Source: Gammaproteobacteria bacterium
Lineage (GTDB): Bacteria; Pseudomonadota; Gammaproteobacteria; Pseudomonadales; Oleiphilaceae
NCBI GenBank assembly: GCA_030427465.1
Contig: JAUIAZ010000006.1
Span: 1 to 32,588, forward strand
DNA length: 32,588 bases
Direction: 5' to 3'
The notes below the pieces were generated by a model. It ran no database searches. It worked only from the letters and a program-made list of their open reading frames with translations, and was not told the DNA's origin. Position numbers and translations under genes: made by a program. The stretch's first letter is position 1, and every line of letters begins with the position of its first letter. Positions 25,113-31,824 of this stretch are shown piece after piece.

Positions 25113-25646
25113 TCAGCTGTAAGAATAGGTGCCCCGAATAGGATAGTGATTGCTACGGATCCACTCTAGCCCAGACACCAGGTTTTCAAGATCGGGTCTG
25201 ACGAAGGGATTATTGGAGATATCGACAACCTGAAGGTTGCCTTGCTCATTGATGATGTAGAGACCCGGCTCGGCGAAGGGATGATCGGTTTCCTGCTCTG
25301 AACGCGGATGGGAAATGTAGAGGCCGAGAGACTTCATTTCATCCAGACTCAAGCCGTAGAACAGCGGGAAATTGACCTCCAGTCGGCTCGTGTGCTCTTT
25401 CAGTTGCGCTTTGCTGTCACCGGACACTGCAACGATGTCAATATTGATCGCATCAAGACGGGTTTTAAAGTGGGTGAGTTCGTTCAGAAACCGGGTGCAA
25501 AGTGGGCAGTGTCGACCGCGATAAACCACAAGCATTTGCCAGTCCTTGCCGGCGCAGGGTTTGCTGAGGTCCCGGGTTTCGCCCTCCAGTGTGGATTTGC
25601 TGATCGATGGAAATTCACTGCCGGCTTCAAATTTGAACGTGGTCAT
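25113..25646 (-). CDS. Peroxiredoxin-like (AhpC/TSA) protein
   Basis: The 177 residues form a thioredoxin-fold AhpC/TSA domain: YRGRHCPLCTRFLNEL holds the active-site Cys pair (CPLC) after a beta strand, then IDIVAVSGDS and FPLFYGLSLDEMKSLGLYIS follow in family order. Classical peroxiredoxins have a TxxC rather than CPLC site, so this is the peroxiredoxin-like branch, and peroxide reduction is likely but not certain. There is no signal peptide, so it is cytoplasmic. The ATG follows AAGGGAGA. It precedes the LtrA gene in the same transcript. Its upstream region holds the GGTTAC-N6-GTGACC dyad seen also before the molybdenum hydroxylase operon. Confidence 0.9.
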   Translation of the reverse strand: MTTFKFEAGSEFPSISKSTLEGETRDLSKPCAGKDWQMLVVYRGRHCPLCTRFLNELTHFKTRLDAINIDIVAVSGDSKAQLKEHTSRLEVNFPLFYGLSLDEMKSLGLYISHPRSEQETDHPFAEPGLYIINEQGNLQVVDISNNPFVRPDLENLVSGLEWIRSNHYPIRGTYSYS

Positions 25647-25710
25647 CCGATGGTCTCCCTTGGTGAGTTAAGTGTCTTCTAGTATTGGTGAATAAATCAG
25701 AAAAACAACG

Positions 25711-25728
25711 GGTTACTTTTTAGTGACC
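25711..25728. promoter_or_regulatory. Dyad GGTTAC-N6-GTGACC upstream of the peroxiredoxin gene
   Basis: GGTTACTTTTTAGTGACC is an inverted repeat with 6-base arms (one mismatch) and a 6-base T-rich centre, 65 bases upstream of the peroxiredoxin start. The arms, spacing and centre match the site at 20142-20159. It lies in the gap after the LysR gene. The core TACT...AGTG resembles HxlR-family operators, but no such regulator is in the window. Confidence 0.55.
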
Positions 25729-25763
25729 TGTGAGTTCATGGGGACATGTATTGCGCTGACTGC

Positions 25764-26672
25764 TTATCCTCGCGCCCTCCAGGGCTCACAGATCTGTTGC
25801 AGTCGCTCGCGTATCCAGCGGTGCAGTACGTCCTGTCCGGAACGCTGGTGCCAGACTGCGATGACCTCAAAACCCGGTATGGACCGCTCAAGTCCTATCT
25901 CCACCAGTTCCGGATCCGGCAGCAACCGGGAGGGTATGAATCCACACAGATCGCTGCTGGCGATACAGGCCTTCGCTGCGGTGAAAGTCGGTACCGACAA
26001 GACCACATTTCTGGGGAAACCCTGGTGCTCAAACCAGCGACTGGCAGCCCCAGTGAAATCGCCCCGGGAAGGGGATACGACCAGCTGGGGAATGGCAGAT
26101 ACCTCACGCACACTCATCCGTTTTTTCGCCGCAGGATTGCTGACAGAGGCCACACAGATGTAATGCTCCGGGTAGAGCATCAGAGCAGGATAATGTTCGG
26201 GCACAAAATCCGGGTTACTGATCACCAGGTCAACCTCTCCCGTCACCAAAGCGGTTGTTATCTGATCCAGCTCCAGCTTTTTTACCGCCAGCCTGATTCC
26301 CGGCGCTTCCTCACGCAGAACTTTCACGAGATGAGGCAAAATCACCTTCTGCTCCAGATCGGTTGAGCTGACGGTGAAAGTCCGGTCCTGTGTGGCTGGG
26401 TCAAACTGTTCAGGTTGCAGAAGGTCTGCCAGCGCTTCGAGGATATGATCCACTTTCGGTTGCAGCGACTCGGCATAGGGCGTTGGAATCACCCCGTTAC
26501 TGGTGCGAATGAACAGGCGGTCACCCAGTGTGTTCCGCAGCTTACGGAGCTGCTCACTCACCGCCTGCTGGGTAACGCCCATCTGATCAGCCACTCGCGA
26601 TAGGTTGCGTTCCTGTAATAGCCCTTGTAGAACGCGAAGCTGACGGATATCCATTCGGGATAAAAGAGACAT
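25764..26672 (-). CDS. LysR-family transcriptional regulator
   Basis: The 302-residue protein (ATG 26672; a GTG three codons earlier is possible) has a LysR helix-turn-helix at about 5-65 (DIRQLRVLQGLLQERNLSRVADQMGVTQQAVSEQLRKLRNTLGDRLFIRT) and a substrate-binding effector domain to the end, with VDLVISNPDFVPEHYP near the hinge. Its length is typical. It is divergent from the CmcJ-like/ALDH/oxygenase operon, with 93 bases between the starts, the normal arrangement for a LysR regulator and its target. The effector is unknown. It is on the same strand as the peroxiredoxin gene but 117 bases away, with a dyad between them. Confidence 0.93.
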   Translation of the reverse strand: MSLLSRMDIRQLRVLQGLLQERNLSRVADQMGVTQQAVSEQLRKLRNTLGDRLFIRTSNGVIPTPYAESLQPKVDHILEALADLLQPEQFDPATQDRTFTVSSTDLEQKVILPHLVKVLREEAPGIRLAVKKLELDQITTALVTGEVDLVISNPDFVPEHYPALMLYPEHYICVASVSNPAAKKRMSVREVSAIPQLVVSPSRGDFTGAASRWFEHQGFPRNVVLSVPTFTAAKACIASSDLCGFIPSRLLPDPELVEIGLERSIPGFEVIAVWHQRSGQDVLHRWIRERLQQICEPWRARG

Positions 26673-26708
26673 TTGTATCACTCACACCAAGAACTTGTTT
26701 CTCATTGT

Positions 26709-26727
26709 ATCCTGTGTTGGCTAGGAT
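26709..26727. promoter_or_regulatory. Inverted repeat between the LysR gene and its divergent operon
   Basis: ATCCT (26709-26713) and AGGAT (26723-26727) are perfect inverted arms separated by 9 bases, centred between the two divergent starts. The position suits a LysR site, although the usual T-N11-A core is not exact here. Confidence 0.35.
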
Positions 26728-26765
26728 GGCAGCCAGTAAGCCATTCAAACCAGAGGGGGCCAAGT

Positions 26766-27566
26766 ATGTCTTCCGAATATATTGTCAATTATCTGCAGCC
26801 TGGCGGCAGCCCGGTTTACGACCAGCGTCATCTGGGGCCAGGTAGCGAACAACTGGTCGAAAGGGTTGATCAGCAGGTCGTCCGGGTTCAGGACGGTCGC
26901 AGAGAGCCGTTGGCTTTCACGCTCGACAGAAGCGGCTTTGAGCTGGTAGCCGTTGATTTCGGTTTCCATCGTTTTGATCAGGATTCCGAGATACAGCAGG
27001 TGCTGTATCCGAAGGTGATCTCATGGATGAAAACCAGGCTGGGTGCTGCTGAGCTACTGATTTTTGATCACACTTTCCGGTCAAAAAGCCGGTCTGAGCT
27101 GAGCGTGCACAATCGGGCGCCGGTCAAAACGGTACACAATGATTACACGGCCAGTTCAGCTGATCACCGGCTGAGGGAAGAAACCCGGTTGCGGCCGCAA
27201 CTGCGGAATCGACGCTATCAGTTTATCAACCTGTGGATGCCGGTTTACCACCGGGTTGAGGAATCGCCGCTGGCGATGGTCGATCTGCAGTCGGTGGCTC
27301 CGGCTGATTACCACCCGCTGAAATTGATCTACCCCGACCGGGTGGGTGAGCTGGCTGCCATTTCCTATAACCCGGCGCACCGGTGGGTGTATTTTTCCGG
27401 CATGCAACCGGGTGAGGCTCTGCTGCTGAAGGTCTATGACAGCCAGATGCCGCCTGAGCTCAATGGCGTACCCCATTCCGCAGTGGACAGTGTCCGTCCA
27501 CAGGGCTTTGCGAAGGCCCGCAGCAGTCTAGAAATACGCACGATCGCTTTTTTTGAGGAACATTGA
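26766..27566 (+). CDS. CmcJ/NvfI-type Fe(II)/2-oxoglutarate-dependent oxygenase-like protein
   Basis: I start this 266-residue protein at ATG 26766, after GAGGGGGC; the open frame extends upstream without a better start. It resembles the CmcJ/NvfI group, which includes the CmcJ partner of cephamycin 7-methoxylation and the fungal oxygenase NvfI. The likely iron triad is intact: His124 and Asp126 (VHNDYT) and His237 (GVPHSAVD), with Arg258 (EIRTIAFF) placed for 2-oxoglutarate. Other family blocks are QFINLWMPVYHRVEESPLAM and YFSGMQPGEALLLKVYDSQ. It is cytoplasmic. It is first in a three-gene run with an aldehyde dehydrogenase, one base between them, and is probably controlled by the divergent LysR gene. 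The substrate is unknown; a small organic acid or amine degraded by way of an aldehyde is a reasonable guess. Confidence 0.8.
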   Translation: MSSEYIVNYLQPGGSPVYDQRHLGPGSEQLVERVDQQVVRVQDGRREPLAFTLDRSGFELVAVDFGFHRFDQDSEIQQVLYPKVISWMKTRLGAAELLIFDHTFRSKSRSELSVHNRAPVKTVHNDYTASSADHRLREETRLRPQLRNRRYQFINLWMPVYHRVEESPLAMVDLQSVAPADYHPLKLIYPDRVGELAAISYNPAHRWVYFSGMQPGEALLLKVYDSQMPPELNGVPHSAVDSVRPQGFAKARSSLEIRTIAFFEEH

Positions 27567-27567
27567 A

Positions 27568-28905
27568 ATGGCAGTACTTGAATCACTCAACCCGCTCGAT
27601 CAGCGTGTGGTCGGCCGGGTGACGGTCGCATCTGCAAATGACATCGCCGCCCGTGTCAGTGCGGCCAGACAGGCGCAGAGAGCCTGGGCCGGAATAAGTC
27701 TGGAACATCGCTGCGGGCAGATTATACGAGCCTACGAGCAGCTTGGGCCTCATCTGAAAGATCTGGCTCACCTGATCAGTCTGGAAATGGGTAAAGATCT
27801 TCGGCGCGCAGGCTACGAGGCACAAGGGGTCATCCAGAATGCCGCCTATGCGGTTGAGGATGCGATGGCGGCGTTTCAGACCGAGCCGGTCGCGGGAAGA
27901 ACGGTGGTTCAGTACCGTCCGCTGGGTGTGGTGGCGGTTATTTCACCCTGGAACTATCCGCTGGCCATGGCCAACAACCTCATCATTCCGGCATTGGTGG
28001 CAGGGAACAGTGTGATTCTGAAACCATCGGAGAATACACCGCTGGTGGCTGACCTCTTTGTGCGCCAACTGCAGCCTCATTTGCCTGAGAATCTGCTGCA
28101 GGTGGTTCATGGTCAGGCGGAAACAGGAAAGGCACTCGTGCGCTCGGAAATCAATATGGTGGCTTTCACCGGCTCAGTGGCTGCCGGGCGGGACATCATG
28201 GCGGGAGCCGCGCCAGGCCTGAAGCGTCTGGTTATGGAGCTGGGCGGGAATGACCCCATGATCGTGATGCATAACGCTGACATTAAGGCGGCTGCCCGGT
28301 TCGCTGTGGCCAGCGCTTTCGAGAACGCCGGGCAGATGTGTACTTCTACCGAAAGAGTTTATGTGGACCAACGGATAGCGGATCGCTTCTATAAAGAGGT
28401 TGTTACCATCGCCAGTCAGTACCGCACGGGACCCTGGGATCAGCCACGCGTAAACATCGGGCCGCTGGTTAACCAGGCACAGCACCAGAGGGTGGTGCAG
28501 CAGCTCCTCGATGCAGAACAGAAAGGGGCGGCCTTTTTGCTGGGTCGCGCCGTGTATGAGCCGCCTTACATACAGCCGACAGTGGTTAAGGGTCTGACAC
28601 AGGACATGCAACTGGAACAGGAGGAAACCTTTGGTCCGGTGGTGGCCATTGCTGAGTTTACAAGTAAAGACGAAGTGATTACCCGTGCCAACGACTCGAT
28701 TTACGGACTGGGTGCAGTCGTTTTCGGGGGGCAGGGAGCGCGTGAACTGGCTGAGCAACTGGATGTCGGTATGGTGGCCATCAATCAGGGCGTCGGGGGT
28801 ATGGGTGACAGCCCTTGGGTGGGCGCCAAACAGAGTGGTGTCGGTTTTCACGGGTCAAAGGCAGGTCACCGGCAATTTGCCCAGGTTCGAGTGCTTAACC
28901 AGTAA
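27568..28905 (+). CDS. NAD(P)-dependent aldehyde dehydrogenase, succinate-semialdehyde type
   Basis: This 445-residue enzyme oxidises an aldehyde to its acid. The ATG at 27568 is chosen because it is one base after the previous stop; the open frame begins slightly earlier. Asn129 (SPWNYP), Glu224 (MELGGND) and the catalytic Cys258 (NAGQMCTS) are all present, with FTGS and EETFGPVVAI in the right order. The length and the pattern YRPLGVVAVISPWNYPLA are like the short succinate-semialdehyde dehydrogenase group, but the true substrate cannot be read. It stands between two oxygenase-like genes, so it may oxidise an aldehyde released by the first. A strong ribosome binding site (AAGGAGG) for the next gene follows its stop. 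Confidence 0.95.
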   Translation: MAVLESLNPLDQRVVGRVTVASANDIAARVSAARQAQRAWAGISLEHRCGQIIRAYEQLGPHLKDLAHLISLEMGKDLRRAGYEAQGVIQNAAYAVEDAMAAFQTEPVAGRTVVQYRPLGVVAVISPWNYPLAMANNLIIPALVAGNSVILKPSENTPLVADLFVRQLQPHLPENLLQVVHGQAETGKALVRSEINMVAFTGSVAAGRDIMAGAAPGLKRLVMELGGNDPMIVMHNADIKAAARFAVASAFENAGQMCTSTERVYVDQRIADRFYKEVVTIASQYRTGPWDQPRVNIGPLVNQAQHQRVVQQLLDAEQKGAAFLLGRAVYEPPYIQPTVVKGLTQDMQLEQEETFGPVVAIAEFTSKDEVITRANDSIYGLGAVVFGGQGARELAEQLDVGMVAINQGVGGMGDSPWVGAKQSGVGFHGSKAGHRQFAQVRVLNQ

Positions 28906-28917
28906 GGAGGTCCAGCA

Positions 28918-29616
28918 ATGAATGTCACAGTGAATAAGGCCCAGCACGACTTTTTTGTGGTGGCACGCGAACCGGGTGCTGAAAACCCGTCGCTACCCAC
29001 CTGGGCAAACCACACCGGGAACCCGGCCGGTCTGTCTGAAAATCCGGGCTTACCCGAAGTCCTGCGCAGGGAAATCAACGATGTTCCCGGTGCATTTCAG
29101 TTGTTGAATGTGCTGGCACCAGAGGAGTGTCAACGGCTGGTCGAACTCAGTGAACGTTTGGGTTACCTGAAAGATGCCCCTGTATCCCTGCCGCGAGAGG
29201 TTCGCCACAACGACAACGTCACCTGGGTAACTGACGAGGAAACCGACCGCTTGATCTGGAGCCGTGTGGCACACTTCTGCGGTCAAAACCCCGAATGGTT
29301 TCATAACCAGGAAGCAGTTGGTATCAACGCGAGATTTCGTTTTTACCGCTATGGCCCCGGTGACTTTTTCAAGCCGCTCTTGCTGAGCGAGGATTTTGAT
29401 GGCGGAGAGACCCGGTTTTTTGTCCCTTCGGACGATCGGATCGCTTCCCTGAGGAACCGGGAGCCCCTCCGGGAAGTCGATGTCAGAACCCCGGCTGGCG
29501 GGGTCCTTTGTTTTCCGCATGGGCGTCACCCCATGCACTGCCTGCACAGTTCCCAGCCTATCAGGACCGGAACCAAGTACATCATCCGAACTGACATGCT
29601 GTTTACCCTGAAATAA
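28918..29616 (+). CDS. Prolyl-4-hydroxylase-like 2OG oxygenase lacking the HxD segment
   Basis: The 232 residues match the P4Hc-type 2-oxoglutarate oxygenases at both ends: RFRFYRYGPGDFFKP in the middle, then EDFDGGETRFF, FPHGRHPMHCLHSS and GTKYIIRTDMLF. In active members FFKP is followed at once by HxD (usually HTDG or HSDG), then about 30 residues and a strand before the DFDGGETRF block. Here the sequence runs directly from FFKP to LLLSEDFDGGETRFF, with the junction at 29376/29377. Two iron ligands are therefore missing, while the distal His and the 2OG-binding Lys/Arg region remain. The frame is intact and the ribosome binding site is strong, so the protein is probably made but cannot bind iron in the normal way. 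It may be a recent deletion pseudoenzyme, or the deletion may be an assembly error. It ends the LysR-linked operon. Confidence 0.82.
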   Translation: MNVTVNKAQHDFFVVAREPGAENPSLPTWANHTGNPAGLSENPGLPEVLRREINDVPGAFQLLNVLAPEECQRLVELSERLGYLKDAPVSLPREVRHNDNVTWVTDEETDRLIWSRVAHFCGQNPEWFHNQEAVGINARFRFYRYGPGDFFKPLLLSEDFDGGETRFFVPSDDRIASLRNREPLREVDVRTPAGGVLCFPHGRHPMHCLHSSQPIRTGTKYIIRTDMLFTLK

Positions 29617-29646
29617 AGGTATGCCTTCTGTCGGGGGCTCAAGGCT

Positions 29647-30795
29647 TCAGGCGATAGCCCCTAGCAGGATCTCTTCCACGCTCTCTGGTGTAATGTTCCT
29701 GTTCTCGGACAGTGCAGTCATCTTGTGCTTCACCAGGTTGTCCACCACCTGGCGGATAGCGACTGGCTTGTTACCGCCATGCTCCGTAAGTTGGGTGGCT
29801 ACTCCGAGACCCTGGTAGAAAGCTTCAATTGAATCAATGGTTCGCTCAGCCAGATCGCTGCCGCCTTTCAGACCAAAGACATTACGCCCCATCTGCTCGA
29901 GTTTCTCGCGCTTGAATTCTACCTGATGACGTAACAGTGAGGGCTGCACAATTGCCAGCGAACGTGCATGGTCCACGTGCCACAGGGCGGTCAGTTCGTG
30001 GCCGATCATGTGGGTAGACCAGTCCTGCTCAACACCGCTGGCAATCAGACCATTAAGTGCCTGGTTGGCGGCCCACATCAGATTGGCGCGCCAATGGTCA
30101 TCGTCGCGATCTGCGAAGCTCTCACCCAGCTGCCGGAGAGTGCGCAGCAAGGTTTCCGAGTACCCGTCCTGGACCATAGCCCCCTGGGCTTTAGTCAGGT
30201 ACTGTTCGCAGACATGAACCCAAGCGTCAACAATGCCGTTGATCAACTGCTTCTCGGGAAGGGTTTTCATGACATCAGGATCCAGGACGGCGAATTGTGG
30301 TTGCACCAGTGGTGAGGCAAAGGGCATTTTTTCCTGGGTTTCTGATCGCGTAATGACGGAGTTTTCATTGGATTCCGAGCCGGTTGCGGGAATGGTCAGA
30401 ATCACGCCGATGGGCGTGGCCTTCTCCGGCACGTAAGCACCGGTCAGGATGTCCCAGCCATCACCGTCATAGTGTGTAGATGCTGCTACATATTTGGCAC
30501 CATCGATCACTGAGCCGCCACCTACGGCCAGAATGAAATCAACCCCTTGTTCCTTGATGAGGGCAACAGCCTTATCCAGTGTTTCTTTGGTCGGGTTCGC
30601 CTCGACCCCTGAGAACTCAAGCCATTCGTGGCCGTCCATTGCCGCCTGAACCTGTTCGTAGACCCCGTTCTTTTTGATTGAGCCGCCGCCGTAGATCACA
30701 AGAACTTTGCGGTTGGCGGGAATGGCCGAGGAGATCGAGGCAATCTGCCCCTGGCCGAAGAAAATCTGTGTGGCATTGCGATAGCTAAATTTCAT
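29647..30795 (-). CDS. yqhD: YqhD-like iron/zinc-containing alcohol dehydrogenase
   Basis: This enzyme reduces aldehydes with NADPH; E. coli YqhD is a broad aldehyde scavenger. I start at ATG 30795 (MKFSYRNATQIFFGQGQI), after AGGTG; the open frame extends 29 codons further with no family match. The 382 residues contain the nucleotide motif GGGS (92-95, VGGGSVIDGAK) and the metal ligands Asp190, His194, His262 and His276 (VDAWVHVCEQY, STHMIGHE, DHARSL), spaced as in E. coli YqhD (Asp194, His198, His267, His281). It is divergent from an AraC regulator, the same arrangement as yqhD-yqhC in E. coli, so induction by aldehydes is likely. It converges on the 2OG oxygenase gene 30 bases away. Confidence 0.93.
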   Translation of the reverse strand: MKFSYRNATQIFFGQGQIASISSAIPANRKVLVIYGGGSIKKNGVYEQVQAAMDGHEWLEFSGVEANPTKETLDKAVALIKEQGVDFILAVGGGSVIDGAKYVAASTHYDGDGWDILTGAYVPEKATPIGVILTIPATGSESNENSVITRSETQEKMPFASPLVQPQFAVLDPDVMKTLPEKQLINGIVDAWVHVCEQYLTKAQGAMVQDGYSETLLRTLRQLGESFADRDDDHWRANLMWAANQALNGLIASGVEQDWSTHMIGHELTALWHVDHARSLAIVQPSLLRHQVEFKREKLEQMGRNVFGLKGGSDLAERTIDSIEAFYQGLGVATQLTEHGGNKPVAIRQVVDNLVKHKMTALSENRNITPESVEEILLGAIA

Positions 30796-30936
30796 CAGAC
30801 AGCACCTTTTTGCATGACAAATGACTGGAGTGGCATGCATAATAGTCTTGAATAGAGTCCTTTCACAGGTCGGATATTCCAAATTAAATGCCTAATACTA
30901 CAGATCTCGGTGCGGGGGTATGTGAGGAAGCAAGTG

Positions 30937-31824
30937 ATGCTCAATGACCTGATGCAACAATATGTTGATTACAAAAACCTTCAGCACCTGGAGGGGATGG
31001 TGAGGACAAAAGTGGAGGGTGTTGTTTTTTTTCGCCGAACGACCAGCTATCCCAGACAGCCGATGTTGCATGAGTCCGGGATCATCGTACTGGGGCAGGG
31101 TCACAAGAACATTTTTGCCGATGGGTCGGTGATCCGTTATGGCGAGGGAAAATGCCTGATCGTCGGAATGCCTCTGCCTCTGGATTGTGAAGCCATTGCC
31201 GAGCCAGGCGCTCCTCTGATGGGCATCAGCATCCATATACCGCTTGTTCTGTTGCAGAAACTGGTGAACAAGTTCAAGGAGCACCAGCAAGCGGTAGAGA
31301 GGTTGAGCAAGGTGCGGGCCCTGTGTGTACAGTCTGCTGAAATCGACCGGAAAATGGAGGATGCCTGCCGCCGCTTGATGGAAGCCCTGTGCAATGACCT
31401 GGAAGCGGAACTGATCGGCAGCGCTCTGCTCGAGGAAATTGTTTATCGGGCACTGTTGAGCAAGGGGGGAAGCGTGCTGTTTGAGCTGGCGGACCAGGAA
31501 GGAAGATACGCGCGGATCGCCACCGTTCTGGAGAAAATCCACCAGAACTATTCCGATTCGATCAATGTCAGTGAACTGGCGTCATCTGCCAATATGAGTG
31601 TGTCTGCATTTCATAATGCATTCCGCAATGTCACCCTGGAGACACCCATACAGTACATCAAGAAAGTGCGCCTGAACCGGGCGCGCGAACTGATCAGTTA
31701 CGAAGGAAAACGGGTAAATGATGCGGCAAGAGCAGTGGGCTACGCCAGTACTTCGCAGTTCAGCAGAGAGTTCAAGCGACACTTCAACGAGTCACCCAAA
31801 GCGGCCAGTGTTGCCACCGCTTAA
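30937..31824 (+). CDS. AraC-family transcriptional regulator
   Basis: I start at ATG 30937, seven bases after GAGGAA; a GTG nine codons earlier is possible. The 295-residue protein has an AraC-type N-terminal effector domain (about 5-180, with VVFFRRTTSYPRQPMLHESGIIVLGQG) and two helix-turn-helix units at about 195-290 (INVSELASSANMSVSAFHNAFRN and VNDAARAVGYASTSQFSREFKRHF). The N-terminal form matches the group found beside YqhD-like dehydrogenases. It is divergent from that gene, with 141 bases between the starts, and probably activates it. Its stop overlaps the stop of the solute-binding protein gene on the other strand. Confidence 0.93.
   Translation: MLNDLMQQYVDYKNLQHLEGMVRTKVEGVVFFRRTTSYPRQPMLHESGIIVLGQGHKNIFADGSVIRYGEGKCLIVGMPLPLDCEAIAEPGAPLMGISIHIPLVLLQKLVNKFKEHQQAVERLSKVRALCVQSAEIDRKMEDACRRLMEALCNDLEAELIGSALLEEIVYRALLSKGGSVLFELADQEGRYARIATVLEKIHQNYSDSINVSELASSANMSVSAFHNAFRNVTLETPIQYIKKVRLNRARELISYEGKRVNDAARAVGYASTSQFSREFKRHFNESPKAASVATA

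Noticed and set aside
28174-28851. Long minus-strand open frame opposite the aldehyde dehydrogenase
   Set aside because: The plus strand encodes an intact active-site enzyme; the opposite frame is a shadow.
29633-29661. GGGGCT/AGCCCC pair between the 2OG oxygenase and alcohol dehydrogenase genes, as a terminator
   Set aside because: The loop is too long and there is no T run on either strand.
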